Positions 49,348 through 62,049 of a stretch of 64,000 nt of DNA are shown here, in pieces. Positions within the stretch are counted from its first letter, which is position 1, and every line of letters starts with the position of its first letter. The DNA is taken from positions 8,560,274 to 8,624,273 of the forward strand of contig NC_089390.1 of the NCBI RefSeq assembly GCF_003171515.1, written 5' to 3'. The stretch comes from Pyrenophora tritici-repentis (lineage: Eukaryota > Ascomycota > Dothideomycetes > Pleosporales > Pleosporaceae). Position numbers and translations under genes: made by a program. The notes below the pieces were generated by a model, which had not been told where the DNA came from, made no database searches, and worked only from the letters and a program-made list of their open reading frames with translations.

Positions 49348-50868
49348 TCAGCTCTGCCGTCCAGGTGCCCACCCCCAAGCCTTCTGATTTACAAGCTGAG
49401 CCTCATCATCGCTATCATACGCCCTCTTGGGCGTCTCGGTTGCACAACTCTTCAAACTCTCATTGCCCTCTGTGATATCATCCAGACTCATCTGCCTGCC
49501 CAGCCCCCTATCTTCAACATGCAATTCCATCGTACTCACTGCATGGCCACCCGTAATCTCCACTTCAGAGGCCCTTCTCATGTAGTCTGGATTCGGCTCA
49601 GTGTGCACGATGACTTCCTTAGTTTCTTTGATCTGATTGCCAGTGGGCGCGAAGCTGATGATGCGGTCGCTGCCTTTGGTGTCGATGGTGTAGCTGTGGA
49701 AGCTGGAGAGTTCGTGGCTGGCAGAAGCGCAGTGGGCGTGGTTTGCTGTACCGGCTTGGTGATGCGTGGCGGACATATTTGACGAGGATCTGAATTCGTT
49801 TGCGATGGATGCCATGCCAGTCTTCCGGGAGGTGGAGATTGCGATGCGTTTGATGAGGTTGGCCATTGTCATTTCGATATTGAGCTTGACGAGGTAGGCA
49901 AGGGGGTGAAATTGAATGTAACTGGATGGTAGTGAGTCAGTTATTGAGATTTATATTCTAAAGGAGATAGGTTACTTACACGAACGAGTTCGGGATTGAC
50001 ATCGCCGCGATGATCATGACGTCCATTAGAAGCGAGACAATAACCATCTTCTGGTTGAAGCGCACGAGCTTGTTGTATTTGGTAAGGCCGTTGTTGATGA
50101 GATTGGATTTGACGGTTCGTAAGAAGTACCAGTTCAACATAGCATCAACAATGAGATAAAGGCCCTTTTCGACTCTGTCCCACCATTCGTTGATATAATG
50201 GTATCTACTCCGTGTTAGCTCGTCGTGAACAGTAGCTGGGAGTGTTGAAGAAGATATGAGATTCATGCGGAGGTGTCGCACATATTTCCGTTCATCGTCT
50301 TTGTTGCGTTGCTTATGAACCCACTTACTCTGAGCTAATTTGCAATCGCGCCGGAATCCAAATGTTGAACACACTAATGTTGATGGCGGTCACGAATACC
50401 GCTGTGACAATCATGATCATTTTCGAGCGCCTGCGGTCGGGTACAATAACGCGGATGCGGTTGATGATGATCTGAAGAAGAAGCTGAACTTGGATACACC
50501 ACCAGAACAGGATTGAAAAGTAGAATGCAAAGCCTGGACATCCGTTAGCATTCGGCCGCGTAATGACAACGACAATACTTACTCGGCTTGATGATCTTGA
50601 ATAGGTGCAAAAAGCACTCAAGCCCCATCAGAAATGAAACCCCCAGTTCTAGCCATATCATCCAAACGTATACGCTCCTCAGCGGGGCTCGTGATGCGGT
50701 CGTTTGGTTGTAGCCGAGAAATATCGCCAGTATAACATTAACGAGCGTCAACCCCCATACGACGGATGCGATGATGATGTCGGTTTTCGTTATTGGCTCT
50801 AGTTTGTACGTAGGCGAAATGAATGGGCCCCATGGTTGGAACGAAGGGTCATCATGAAATTCGCGCAT
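49348..50868 (-). CDS. Fungal multi-pass integral membrane protein, 4 exons
   Basis: Minus-strand exons: 50868-50583, 50533-50329, 50204-49980 and 49921-49348; 429 aa. Introns are 49, 124 and 58 nt with GTAAGT donors and CAG/TAG acceptors. About six or seven hydrophobic segments: IIIASVVWGLTLVNVILAIF, VYVWMIWLELGVSFLMGLEC, FAFYFSILFWWCIQVQLLLQ, MIMIVTAVFVTAINISVFNI, GLYLIVDAMLNWYFL, MVIVSLLMDVMIIAAMSIPN. Loop motifs KSNLINNGLTKYNKL and FHPLAYLVKLNIEMTMANLI recur in a fungal-specific uncharacterised family as I recall it. The C-terminal ~150 residues are cytosolic, Ser/Glu-rich and probably phosphorylated. The transported substrate or ligand is unknown. Confidence 0.82.
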
Positions 50869-53830
50869 CGTCGGACGTCAACAGCCAGTCCGTGAATGAT
50901 GGCGATGTATGTCTTCTCACACAAAAAGTAGGTTCAGTGCAACCGATGCTGCATTTACTCGACGGGGACTGATGGGTAGGCTATGGTAGCAGATGCGAAG
51001 ATATTCTCCATTTTGGTCGAACCGGAAGGCTGGCTCCATAACGGAAGCTAAGAAGCCTGCAGGAGATGAAGCATCGACTTGACAGACCCTTGAGTCGAAA
51101 TAAAGTTTGCGATTTGGTAAACCTGGCCATCGTTTGAAAGGCGCTGCCTTCATTCGCTACAGGTAACAGCCCTTGTGGGTAACTGAGAGAGCCCGACGGG
51201 CAGTCTCTTCGCCTATTGCGCCACCGTAAACAACCCCGATGAATTGTGCATCCGTAGTGGAAGTGCCTGGCTAGTCGTCTCTGCGGAACGGGATCCATCT
51301 GCAAAGCTCCGATACTTTAGCTTGACAGGGTAAGTTAGAGAATCCTTTTCGCGGGTGATGTGCACTGTGCGCATCCACATCCTTACATATAGATCTTCGT
51401 TGATCGATCTGGCCGAATAAATCAGCCGTCATTGCATAAAATCTGGCTCCCAACATGCTTGGACATGATTGAGAGGTGTGGTCGTATGAAAGTTACGCTA
51501 CGCTGGCGGTAAGCAGCAAGTTCCTATTTTCGAAGACTCGTTACGACACGCGACGCCGGCGACGGCGTTGTCCCACTCTATAGCGCATGTCATGTTTTTT
51601 AGGCCATGGCAGGGGAATTGCTGGGGTTTTGGCGATAGTGGTGGGTAGGTGTGGCGAGTCTTCCGTGCGGGGTGATTCGCTCCTGCACCGCTCCTGTCAA
51701 TGCTTAAGGCCTTGAGTGATGGCCCGCAACACCAAAAATCGACGACGGAAGCTACGTAATGACATTGTAGCTGCCTAGACGAGCTGTCAATGCTGCCTTC
51801 GCGTCACCGAATGGTCGTGTTGAAACCTTTCTTAGTCACAAGGTGCAAGACTCGACCATGGGTCCTAACAGTGCATCCAAGGATCCACTACATCTCAGTA
51901 ATCAATGCGACTCCCAATAATCCGGAACTCGTTCTCTCCTCGAGTTCCGCCTGCTCGGTTTTACATGCGGTCAAATGGCGTACTAGAGGCGGCGCAATGG
52001 CACCGAAGGGGGCCATACCACGTGCTCTGTGCTCACACCAACCACATCGCTCCAAGCTCACCATGGATGCCTTGTTGTCATATCAGTTTGACGAGATTTG
52101 GACGTTTCTAGACAGGGCTGCTAGCTCTGGGCGAACGTTGGAGACAGACAGGTTCCACTGTTCCAGCTTCAGGGAACATGGTTGCTGGTGAAACACGCGC
52201 TGACGACTTCTGGAGATGGACGGGAAGCTGTGCCCCATCAGACAAAACATGGAAAAGTTTCCCCGGTGCTTCGACATGGTAGGGGGGAAACGCCCATAGG
52301 GCCGGGGAAGAGGATCAAAGGAGCCCTGACGCTGATCTCTGGGGGATGCGCGGATGTGCGGTACCGGTACATGGTGTAGTAGTGCAATCCGCCAATGCAA
52401 CATGGGTTTGGCAACTAGCTGCAACATGGAAAAGTGGGAATCAACTGCGTTCTAGAGCAAGTTTTCGCCGTCCTGTTTTCCAGTGCCAGCGTAAATGCCC
52501 GCAAGCGTAGATACCCAGACCTCTCTTGCGACAGCTCGGGGTGGAGACTGCGCCTTATAAGGCTAGTTCCAGGTCGGCTTGGTCACTAAGTTACGCTAAG
52601 TCATCGGAGCAGAAGACGCCAGCCGGCCATCGAACCAGACTTTCGCTGGCGCTGAAATCCCAGCGCAACACGAGCAGCATTTTCTTGCGTCAACTCCTCT
52701 TCTCAGCAAGATCTCGTATTCCACGCGCGGCATCCACATAACCGAAAGATGGGTCATCTCCACTGCACCCCTTATGCGCCGATCACCCTTCTCCCCGTTC
52801 ACACCCTCATCCTGGAAAATTTATGCCTTCCTCTACGCATTCCAAAATAGTTCTAAATTGGAGCACGACGGCTTTCTGGACGATTGTACATGTTCATCGC
52901 CGACCTCGACAAGGCCGAAAGGTCTTGACATTTGAACAGTAGCGAGATTATCGACGACGGCCTCGTGTTGAAGAAATTGAAATCACTTTTGGATGAATTT
53001 GGACCTCGTAGGCCTATTCAACAGGTTGAGCCATGTTCACCCTAGGTTCGCTACGGGGACTGCGCATTGTGCATCTCGCGGTGGGCATCTATTCGATTAC
53101 CGACCTGGGCGGGAACTTTCTATCCACACCACATGTCTGATCTCGCCGTCCCCTGTAGCAGCATGGATGTCGGTCCGTTGATGAACCATATAACAGTAAT
53201 TTCCAGATTGGTACTACGTGTCACACTATGGAGCATCTGTGGATAAGCCCGACAACTCATTGTAAGCCCGACTTGTAAACGGTAAGTAATCCGTACAGCT
53301 GAGGGCGATCAAGCATGTTCTGCGTCTTCAAGACACAGCCAAGTCCGCAGTCATTGCCGCCACGTAGATTCCTTCCATGATTACTTTGCTAGCTAATCAC
53401 AGGATATCTGTAAACCGTGAGAGTCAACATATGTTTCGGTATTGAATACGCATCAAACCTGTTGAAGGCGACATGCACTCTGCGAGGGGGCATTGATCAA
53501 GGCTTTCATGAAGGTATACATCTACGGATATGACGGCACCGATGTCAGTCGAGTTTCTTCAACACATCGGCGAGGCTGTTCCGAGGGCCTTCGCCTGCAG
53601 TCACCTCCGCAAGGGTATCGCACGATATCGGCGTAAGAGCTAGGTCAAGAAACTCTCATTTGGCGCGGGACTGTTCGGAGTTCCTTGGTTGGTTGGAAGT
53701 CAGATTGGACTTCTATCAGATGCCAATACTTTGCAGACGGACAATACAACGCCCACGGATACCATTAGCCGTGCTGTCCAAAGATAACAGGACAGCTCTG
53801 CGCTATGATTCAGATGATTGAGGTACGCGG
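50869..53830. other. Long gene-poor stretch
   Basis: Only short ORFs up to ~133 codons (51790-52191 plus, 52083-52427 minus), mutually overlapping and without motifs. No repeat family from this window was seen here. Confidence 0.5.
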
Positions 53831-54588
53831 CTAGCCCAGGTCTTCGCAGTATTTGGCGCTGGTATGTTCATCACAGGCGATGATAGGCGGAACTATGGCC
53901 GCACTCAAGGTTGACGCGGATACGTTCACTGATATGCATTCCGCCAAAGCCCGGTTGGCTATAAATGCCAGGACCCGCCGTACGGCCTTACCCGAACACC
54001 ACAGATTCCAAGGAAAGGAGCATACTAGCTGCTTCAGCACCTCGTCATTGATGTTCACATCAGAAGCTCCAGAAGCCATCAATAATGGCTCCCTGTAAGC
54101 GGCTTTGCGGATGTGTATACCGTTGTCATGCCATGGGATTTCTTCGGTGAAGATGGACATATATCATGCTGCACATGTTTCAGTGAGAGGGGCGTAGTGT
54201 TGAATGCAAAGGGGGAATGCGGAAGAACGAGGGGTCAGCAAATGATCCGCATCGACTAAGCCACGCCCTTGCCCCCGTGATACCTTCCAATCGTCGACTC
54301 CTTTCCCCGCAGATTTGATATCCCCAGTAACCGGTACGGTCCAGGACCCTCGCAGGGTCTTGATGCAAGCCGCGTCACTTGCATACAAACCTTACTTGAC
54401 GCCTCGGGATAATAATGTCGCATGTACTGTAGACTAGGCATGGCGAATTTGGCAACAGTGCGTGGCTGACCCAGCAGAGCGTCATTGACCGGATGGTGAC
54501 CGTGCTCCAACTTCCAGATCAATGTACCGCTTTTACGCAAAGAATATGGAGCAGCAGATACAGTTTGGACGATAGCGGGAGTGCTCAT
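53831..54588 (-). other. Candidate multi-exon or decayed gene
   Basis: An ATG at 54588 (minus) opens MSTPAIVQTVSAAPYSLRKS ... AMPSLQYMRHYYPEAS, followed by a GTAAGG donor-like site near 54395. Other frames downstream carry protein-like stretches, TLRGSWTVPVTGDIKSAGKG (~54350-54285) and MSIFTEEIPWHDNGIHIRKA (from 54160) to GKAVRRVLAFIANRALAEC. I could not find splice sites that join all three in phase, so the gene may be broken. No family is recognised. Confidence 0.3.
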
Positions 54589-55876
54589 ATGCTGATCAGA
54601 TGATGGATGGATGTGGCTTACTCGCGCAGTCTAGACAAGGAGAGATACATGCACCTGAGCTATGCCGAGGTTGGCTTAGCCTGCCCCGCACATTTGGCAG
54701 TCACCAAACGTGTTGAGGCTCTTCGCATGTCTCTATCACACACTTTATTGCGCAACAGTGCATATATTTGACCAACTATAGCCGTTGTCACATGTAAGAC
54801 GTTCACACTAAGTTTTTTTTGCAGTCAGACGTTTGTCGCGTCACAAGCTGCTCTACAAACTTGAATCTTCGGATCAATGTATTCGCCTCTCGACACAGCA
54901 AGCGGCTGGACCGACTTTTGTATATCATATTAGGAGATGATAGTTTCCAGTTGAGAGGTGCACTTGTGCATATTTCTTACGTCTGAGGCACGATGTCGCA
55001 TTGCACAAGTGCTTTGGAAAGAGACAAAAGTGGTGCATATGACATGGGTGGAGCTAACACAGACACCACACAACTGTATAGGAACGGCGCCATGAAAGCT
55101 TATCCTGTCGGAAAGTGGTTATACTGGCGTTGCAAACAAGGACAGTCGGCCTGGAGACATGGTAGTTGCGTTAAGTGGAGAGCCGTTCTTTGACAACAGG
55201 CAAGTATACATTCATTGGGACTGCATGGATACAAGGAATGATGCATACATGTCTTTGGAGGTAATCCACATGTCCAGAACCTTACCATGTTCTGTAATGC
55301 TCTCGAGACGTGTGACGACATTAGACGTACGAGACGGAGATGTTGGTGGTACAGCAATGACCATGACTGTTGCAGTGACAGAATGCGAGGGAAAATCAAC
55401 AAAGATTGACAGACATGGAAAAGAAATAATGTGTATCATATTTGTCTGCAGGTGTTCGCCAGCGGGATATGCTGTGAGAGAAATGGTATATGTCTTCTGA
55501 TAACTTAAGAGTCGTAGTAAGAATGCTGGTCGAGCACTGCCTTGATATCCGCTTACTGTAGTCTTCAAAAACGGCGTATGGTCACTTCTTGAGCACTGCG
55601 ACTGCCCAAGTAATCAGATAAGTGGATTTTGCAAGTACCCATAGATGAAGGACATGGACGGTTGCGATAGAGGTGATGGAGAAAGAAGGGTCGGGCGACT
55701 GGGTTGGTTGCCCCACTTGGCGCGAAACGTCATCAGTGGCGGGCGCATCATTTCAAGCCACGAGCTCATGCGCGGCGTGTGTACCAATATACAAGTTCAA
55801 CAACCGACTCTGATCGTCTCAATACACTAACAAGCCTCGTACCCACGCGTTAAATAATTGAAACCGCAGAATCATC
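54589..55876. other. Intergenic, no supported gene
   Basis: Overlapping short ORFs at 55100-55568 on both strands have no motif. The right end is the promoter of the CUE-domain gene. Confidence 0.5.
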
Positions 55877-57363
55877 ATGTCTGAGAAACCTACAAGTGCC
55901 GAAAAGGTAAGCAGAGAGGTCCTTCTTGCTGAGAGCTTTGCACTAAATGTTGCAGCCTCCAGAGAGCCCGACTACGGCGCGTGAGCTAGACTTTGACGAC
56001 GACGACGCCCCGGCTTCTGCAACGACTCAAGAACATGCTACAGCGCCCCCGCCCGTCTCCAAGTCGCCCAAGCCCGGTGTGCGCTTCAGCGAAGAAGCTA
56101 CGGAAATCCCACCCCAGAAGCCCCCGCGACCTGTCGACCCCCAAGTACAGGCGCAAAACACGTTGATTGAAGCCTTCCCCGGCATCGATACCAATGTTAT
56201 CAAGGCAGTCTTGGTCGCTAGCGGTGGCAAGGTCGAGCCTGCTTTCAATGCGCTACTGAGTACGCGCCTCTCTTGTTCAAGCGTGAGGGGTACAGCTAAT
56301 ACGCGCAGGCATGTCGGATCCTAACTTCAAGGCCGAGGAAACTCCTCCACCGCAACCACCACGCCCACAGCCCCGTAGCCAACTCGAGCAGGACGAGATT
56401 TATGCGCGACAGCTGGCCCAGCACTACCAGACCCAGGGTGGTGCAGGGGGTCAGGGGCAGCGTGGACAAGGTCAAGGCCAACGACAACAACCTGGCACCC
56501 GACCTGGCGAGCCTGAGCGAGAGCATAGCTTCTTTGACGGTATTGTAATGCACTCTTATATCCGCATTGGTTGCTAATGGCTTATAGACGACCTTCCCGA
56601 GATTCGCAAGAACATCGAGCAGGGCTTCAAGGAGACACAGCAGACGGTCACCAAGTGGATCAGCAATTTCACCAAGAAGCTCGATGGCGAGATTGAGGAG
56701 TACGACAGGTACGGCAACCCGCAGTACACGGGTCGGACAGGTCCTCCAGCGCGACAGAACTTCGGCCCGTCGCAGTCTGAGCAGATGCACGGCATTCGGA
56801 AGTCAGCTGAGCAGCGACGGTCGGCAGACCACAACCGGTACGACGCAGACAACAGGGTCATTGGTGACGACTTTGCGAAGCTGGAGCTAAAGGACCACGA
56901 GGGTAAGTCTGACGCAACAGATACGCAGCGCGGCACTAAACATAAGACAGTGCCCCAGCGCTCATCAAGTCGCCCGAATGCGAACCCCGACCTCTTCAAG
57001 CCCACGCCAGTATCGCCTCCCCAAAGTGGCCCCGTTGACGAAGTCGATGCACTTTACCGCAACCCATCGCCGAACAACCAGGGTAGCCAAGGAAAGTCGG
57101 GCGGCAAGAAGTGGCAGCCATTGACATCGGTAGCACCCCACCCTGAGGTCGATGACCACGATCCCTTTAGTCTGGGCGACAGCGACGACGAGGAAAAAGA
57201 TGCAAAGAAGCAAGACACAAATCCCGAAGATACAGAGAGGCTGAAAAACGCTGCGCAGAACAGTGAAGCCCCTGCGGCAGGAAAGCTGAAGCCCGCTGAG
57301 CGGAGCGGCAGTGTTGGTCAAAAGGACGCTGCTATGGAGGCGCTGCTGAAAGAAGCTAAATGA
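55877..57363 (+). CDS. CUE5: CUE-domain ubiquitin-binding protein (Cue5-like), 5 exons
   Basis: Exons: 55877-55906, 55956-56259, 56309-56539, 56588-56902 and 56951-57363; 430 aa. All four introns are 48-49 nt with GT...AG ends and keep the phase. The CUE domain spans the second intron: NTLIEAFPGIDTNVIKAVLV, then ASGGKVEPAFNALLSMSDPN. Flanks are Pro/Gln-rich and low-complexity (PPPQPPRPQPRSQLEQDEIYARQLAQHY), followed by LPEIRKNIEQGFKETQQTVTKWISNFTKKLDGE and an acidic/Ser C-terminus. Yeast Cue5 links ubiquitinated aggregates to Atg8; equivalence here is inferred from layout. The name CUE5 is therefore tentative. Confidence 0.88.
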
Positions 57364-57689
57364 GGCATTTCTACAGACAATGATACGGCATTTGTTGTCT
57401 ATTGAGGACCAGGCAATCTCACGCTTGATGCCTGTCAAGTCCCGCTAGTAGAAATGAATCACTTCCCATCATATCTCGTTCGCAACCCAACACTCCTGTT
57501 CATCAACCCAATTAATGCCTTCATGTTTGTGATCTCAACCCCCTATATCTCGACGATATAGATAATTTTATGCACATTACGATGATACAGTATTAGGAGA
57601 ACTATACAGCAACACCGTTAACGTGCTTTTTACTGATGAAATGTTATTCGACGCTAGGATTTCAAAAGGATGCACAAAGACCCATTTCC
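57364..57689. other. Convergent 3' region
   Basis: About 325 bp between the stops of the CUE gene and the FAD oxidoreductase; AT-rich, expected to contain both terminators. Confidence 0.5.
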
Positions 57690-59171
57690 TTATAACTGAC
57701 TTGTCCTAGAGTCAGCATCCGTCTTCATCTGAAACCTACATCTCTCCAATCTCTCCTCCGTAATTAGATAGCTCTCCGGAAACCACTCCGGCATAACCCC
57801 CTCCCCCATCATCTTCACCAGTGCCTCTGCTGACTTCAAACAAAGCACCATACCATGTCCGTTAAAGCCCGCAGATATCCACAAGCCCCTCTTCCCAGGC
57901 ACTTGGCCAACAAAAGGCCGCTCGTCGGATGTCGCGCCCATGATACCAGTCCACTCCTGCACGACGGGCTGCTCTGCTTCTTCTGCGCTTTTCTCGCCCC
58001 AGTTCGCGGTCCCAAAGTACCCGGTGCATGTTTCGCGGAGGTAGGCAGTATTTTCCGTGTTTAGACGGCTGTCGTCTACGGTGCCGTATTCGCTGAGGCC
58101 GTTGGCTGGAAGACGGCCGAGACCGCCGCCCATGATGATGTGTTGGGTACCATCTGGAAGGGGCCGTGGGATCATGTATTCGAAACCGGTGCGGTAGATG
58201 AAGGAGTATGTTGTTGGGAGGGGAGAGGGGAGTTTAGTTGTACTTCTCGGTCGTTGTGCAGTGATCTGGCCTCGCAAGGGGACTATGGCTCCTTGCATTT
58301 CTTTGAGGAGGTAGGGTGTGTATCCGTTGGTGGCGATGATAACTTTGCTGGCTGTGAAAGTGGCGTGTTGTGTATGTACATTCCATAGCGCTTCTCCCTG
58401 TTCGCTTTTCTGATTTGAAGGACGGATATCGTGAACGGGTGTGTTGGCGCAAAGTTCAAGTCCCTGCCTTACGCATTCCGCAAGTACACCCGTTGTAAAG
58501 CGATACGCATGAATTCTCCCCGCCAGATACTCAAACGCACCCACCACCTTTTCCTCTTCCTTAACCGTCGCATTCTCATTCTTCCCCGCCACGAAAAACT
58601 TCCTCTTCACCTCCTCCACCTCTTCATACACCCGGTACCACCCCGCCTTGCCCTCCCCCCTCTCCTCCTCATTCATGTCCTCCCGCAACATTTTAACAGC
58701 CCGTTTCCCGTGCTCGAAAGCATCACGATCATACACCACATCCACCGTTTTACAAACCGCATTCTCACACTCAATACCCAGTTCTCCCGCTAACGCATGC
58801 GTTTTCACTATATTTGCATACTCCAGCCTCGCTATCTTGAGTGCCTCTTGCTTCCCCAGCTCGCGCACGTGACCGACGTAGCTAAGGTAGCTGGCAGCTT
58901 TTGTGTGGCCTCCGTTACGACCAGTGGCACCGGAACAGATTTCCCGTGCTTCTAACATGGCGATGTGGGCGGAGGGAGAGGATCTGAAGATGTTGAATGC
59001 GATCATGGTGCCCGAGATGCCAGACCCGATGATTAGGTGTGTATAGGGTGTGGTTGGGCTGTCGGTAGAGGGTTCTTGGGTTTTTGCTAACGGGGACTTG
59101 GGATTGTGCCAGTAGGAGGGAAGGGGGGAGGATATGGGGGGACCGACGGGGATGCGGGAGCGGGTGTCCAT
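57690..59171 (-). CDS. FAD-dependent oxidoreductase (DAO/DadA family)
   Basis: The product is 493 aa, a single exon. The dinucleotide-binding motif is HLIIGSGISGTMIAFNIFRS (~residues 45-64), with EAREICSGATGRNGGHTKAA typical of the DAO family. Further family features are KVIIATNGYTPYLL, the substrate-region EYMIPRPLPDGTQHIIMGGG, EWTGIMGATSDERPFVG, and the C-terminal WISAGFNGHGMVLC. Relatives oxidise secondary amines or amino acids (sarcosine, D-amino acids, gamma-glutamyl compounds); the substrate here is unknown. No peroxisomal SKL-type end is seen (the protein ends TSQL). It is divergently transcribed from the hydroxyacid dehydrogenase. Confidence 0.92.
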   Translation of the reverse strand: MDTRSRIPVGPPISSPLPSYWHNPKSPLAKTQEPSTDSPTTPYTHLIIGSGISGTMIAFNIFRSSPSAHIAMLEAREICSGATGRNGGHTKAASYLSYVGHVRELGKQEALKIARLEYANIVKTHALAGELGIECENAVCKTVDVVYDRDAFEHGKRAVKMLREDMNEEERGEGKAGWYRVYEEVEEVKRKFFVAGKNENATVKEEEKVVGAFEYLAGRIHAYRFTTGVLAECVRQGLELCANTPVHDIRPSNQKSEQGEALWNVHTQHATFTASKVIIATNGYTPYLLKEMQGAIVPLRGQITAQRPRSTTKLPSPLPTTYSFIYRTGFEYMIPRPLPDGTQHIIMGGGLGRLPANGLSEYGTVDDSRLNTENTAYLRETCTGYFGTANWGEKSAEEAEQPVVQEWTGIMGATSDERPFVGQVPGKRGLWISAGFNGHGMVLCLKSAEALVKMMGEGVMPEWFPESYLITEERLERCRFQMKTDADSRTSQL

Positions 59172-59750
59172 GGTGAGGGTTTTGGTGAATATAATGTCTG
59201 GTGTGATTCTCGTGAAAGTTGGAAGAAAGGAGCAAGGCTCCTTTAAATTTAAAGGGAGATGGTATGGATAAGGATCGTAGGTTAAGGTAGCGTGTTGTCT
59301 CTATGTCGCGTGGGGAAGGTGCCGGCTGTACATGCTTGTTTGCGTTAGCGATCACGTGAGACGCTATTCACCCGGGATCATACATCACCAACTTTAACCA
59401 TCCTAGACTTGAGATCTCTTGTATTGATATCTGCTTAGGTATGATGCAAACAGTGAACGACCTGGGTTGTCAATGGATTTGAAGAATTCAAGGGCCGGCT
59501 GCGTAGAAGACAGCAATCAAGTTCTACCATGTTGAAGACGACATGTATCAATGCATAGCGGATTTCGCAATTTCTTAGTACCCCACGCCAACTACATACA
59601 ATAAATGGAAATGAAGTTTACACAAGGCAAGTGGGTCTATTGACGAATACAGACATCTGTTGCCGATAGCCCGGGTCATAATTCCCCGCTTGTCGCCATC
59701 TAACCTCACCACATCGATATCGCAGCGGTTTTCATGGAAGCTTACACTCA
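59172..59750. other. Divergent promoter region
   Basis: About 580 bp between the start of the FAD oxidoreductase (minus) and the 2-hydroxyacid dehydrogenase (plus). No gene is seen; it may allow shared regulation of the two metabolic genes. Confidence 0.5.
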
Positions 59751-60957
59751 ATGCAAAGGCTATCGCAAGTCTCCTCGCATCTAGCGCACCCGTTGGGTTC
59801 CAGCGACTTCCCGACTAAGCTGAGCACCACTACCCCGCGTCAAGCCGATCGCGGCGTTCCTGCGTCCCGGAACATCACCACCATGGCGAAAACAAAGGTT
59901 GTCGTCACTCGCCAACTCATTGACGAAGCTCAAAAACTGCTGGATGCTAAGAAGGAAGAGTTGGAGATTATCCAATGGCAGTCTGAAAAGGTGCGTATGC
60001 GATAAGGTGATGAGGGTTTAGTTTGCTGACTGCAAACCACCGTAGCCATGCGATCGATCGTGGCTTCTCGAAAATGCAAAGGGTGCAAGTGGTATTCTAG
60101 TCATGCTCACGGACAAAGTCGACGAAGAGCTTCTACAAGCAGCAGGATCTCAACTCAAGACAATTGCTTCCTTTTCCGTCGGCACAGACCATGTGGACCG
60201 CGAGGCGCTCAAGAAACGCAGTATCCGTCTCGGTTACACGCCCACATGTCTCACAGACGCCGTAGCAGATCTCACCGTCATGCTCATCCTGATGGCGCAG
60301 AGAAGAGGCGGAGAGTGCATTGCAAAAGTGACAAGAGGGGAATGGCCACAGATGCCATGGCACCCGCTGCTCATGACCGGGCCCCAGATCCGCGGGTCCA
60401 CGATTGGTTTCCTGGGCTTCGGGAGAATCGCACAGGCTTCGCTGCAGAGACTGTTGCCGTTCGGTATTAAGCGCGTCATTTACCTTACGTCTAAACCCGG
60501 CCAGCCCGTCAAGGACGACCACTTCAATCTCCTCAAAAACCCAGCCATCACCATCGAACCAGCCATCAGCGCCGAACAACTCGCCCAAGAAAGCGACGTC
60601 GTCATCGTCGGATGTGCGCTTACCCCCGAAACCAAACATCTCATCAGCACGGATTTCTTTGCTCAAATGAAGAAATTGGCTGTCATTGTTAATATTGCGA
60701 GAGGGCCTATCATCGACACTGATGCACTGGTGAAGGCGCTAGACCAAGGAGCTATCTTCGGTGCTGGCTTGGATGTTATTGAAAATGAACCGAATATTAC
60801 GGCAGATCACCCGATTTTAAAGCAGCCAAGGGCGGTGCTGGTGCCACATATTGGGAGTGCGACGATTGAGACCAGGGAGCAGATGGCGACGGAGAGTGTG
60901 AAGAACTTATTGGCGGGGCTAGAGGGGGGTAGGATGATTAATGAGTTGGAACTTTGA
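59751..60957 (+). CDS. D-2-hydroxyacid dehydrogenase (glyoxylate/hydroxypyruvate reductase type), 2 exons
   Basis: Exon 1 runs 59751-59990, the intron 59991-60045 (gtgcgt...accgtag, 55 nt) and exon 2 60046-60957. From ATG 59751 it codes 383 aa; from ATG 59883 (ideal context CACCATGG) it codes 339 aa, the usual length. The extension is Ser/Thr/Arg-rich and could be a mitochondrial presequence. Motifs: IASFSVGTDHVD, NAD-binding GFLGFGRIAQAS, catalytic Arg in NIARGPIID, Glu in DVIENEP and His in VPHIGSATIETR. These fit GRHPR-like enzymes that reduce glyoxylate or hydroxypyruvate with NAD(P)H. Confidence 0.92.
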
Positions 60958-61399
60958 TGTGTTTGATCCGTATCAAGTCCAGACAGAGGTCGGTGTGTGT
61001 TCCTACAAGCTGATCATACAACCTTGTTCTATCGATCAATATGCCGCCTCTATGCTTGCTGGACACAATACCGAGTGCAATCATGCAGTGCATGACAACC
61101 TGTCGAGAACACCAAACCCACATTTTAGTCACATGCAAGGAATGTTATGTGAACTCGACGAATTGTTTTATTTAGGAGACTGTATATTGCAGAGTTGGTC
61201 CTTTATGAGCGTTTCCATACCCTCACCACCTGCCTTTGTGTATAGAGAAAATAATGGCCATTGATGACTTTGGAATGGAGCAAGAGTTCAGTACCCCGTA
61301 GGCAGCTGGCATCAAGATGTTGAATGAATCCTAGCGACTCGGTAGAAAAGAAAAGAACTTGAAAAAAAAAACATATATAGTGGGCATTTACACCACTCT
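60958..61399. other. Convergent intergenic region
   Basis: 3' side of the hydroxyacid dehydrogenase; short ORFs only, with a poly-A run near 61360. Confidence 0.45.
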
Positions 61400-62049
61400 T
61401 TAGGCTTCAGATGCAATAGGCAGCGACTTACGAAGCCCTGAACCGGCGGGAATCACAGGACTCGGATATTCCTCGAGCAAATTCAGTAGAGACTGTACAA
61501 TGTAGGGGCGAACGTGGTCCGGGACATCCAGGACGCCGAAGAAATTGACGCGCATGACTTCGAGGATGACCAGAATAGCTGCATATAGAGCGTAGTTGCC
61601 GATGTTGTCAGAGTCCTTTACGTTGACCCCATATGACTTTGCAAATGTATCTTCAACAATGAAATCGATGGGGTCGACCAATGTCGGACATGCGATTTTG
61701 GCGATGTCTAACACGGCCACTGTAGGAACCACGGTCCAAGGTTCCTTCTCGGCTATCATTCCTGGGCATACGGTCTCTCCATGGAGGATCCAGATAATCG
61801 GGCTACATCCCGTAGGTGTAGCTGACTTGGATATTTCCTTATGGTGTTCTTGTCAAAAACAATCATGCCAAATTCTGAGACTTTGTCGGTGTCGGGAATA
61901 GAATTGGATACGATGGTGACCATGAGCGCCTCATCCAAAAGACCGTGTTCCTTGTTGTTGAGAAAGAGACTCAAAGCCAGAAAATCGTGGTCAGGCATTG
62001 AGGTGAACTGCTCTCGGAGCTCTTTGAGAGCCTCTTCGCTGTGTGGCAC
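61400..62049 (-). pseudogene. Unknown protein split by a frameshift
   Basis: Two minus-strand frames overlap by four bases. The first (to 61756) has EEALKELREQFTSMPDHDFLALSLFLNNKEHGLLDE... and ends RPYAQE; the second (61759-61400) begins MIAEKEPWTVVPTVAVLDIAKI and ends SLPIASEA. They read like one protein of ~217 residues with a one-base shift near 61757. No ATG begins the first frame: the nearest ATG upstream (62106, minus) is followed by nine T and is one base out of phase, so homopolymer slippage or error is possible there. No family is recognised. Confidence 0.4.
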
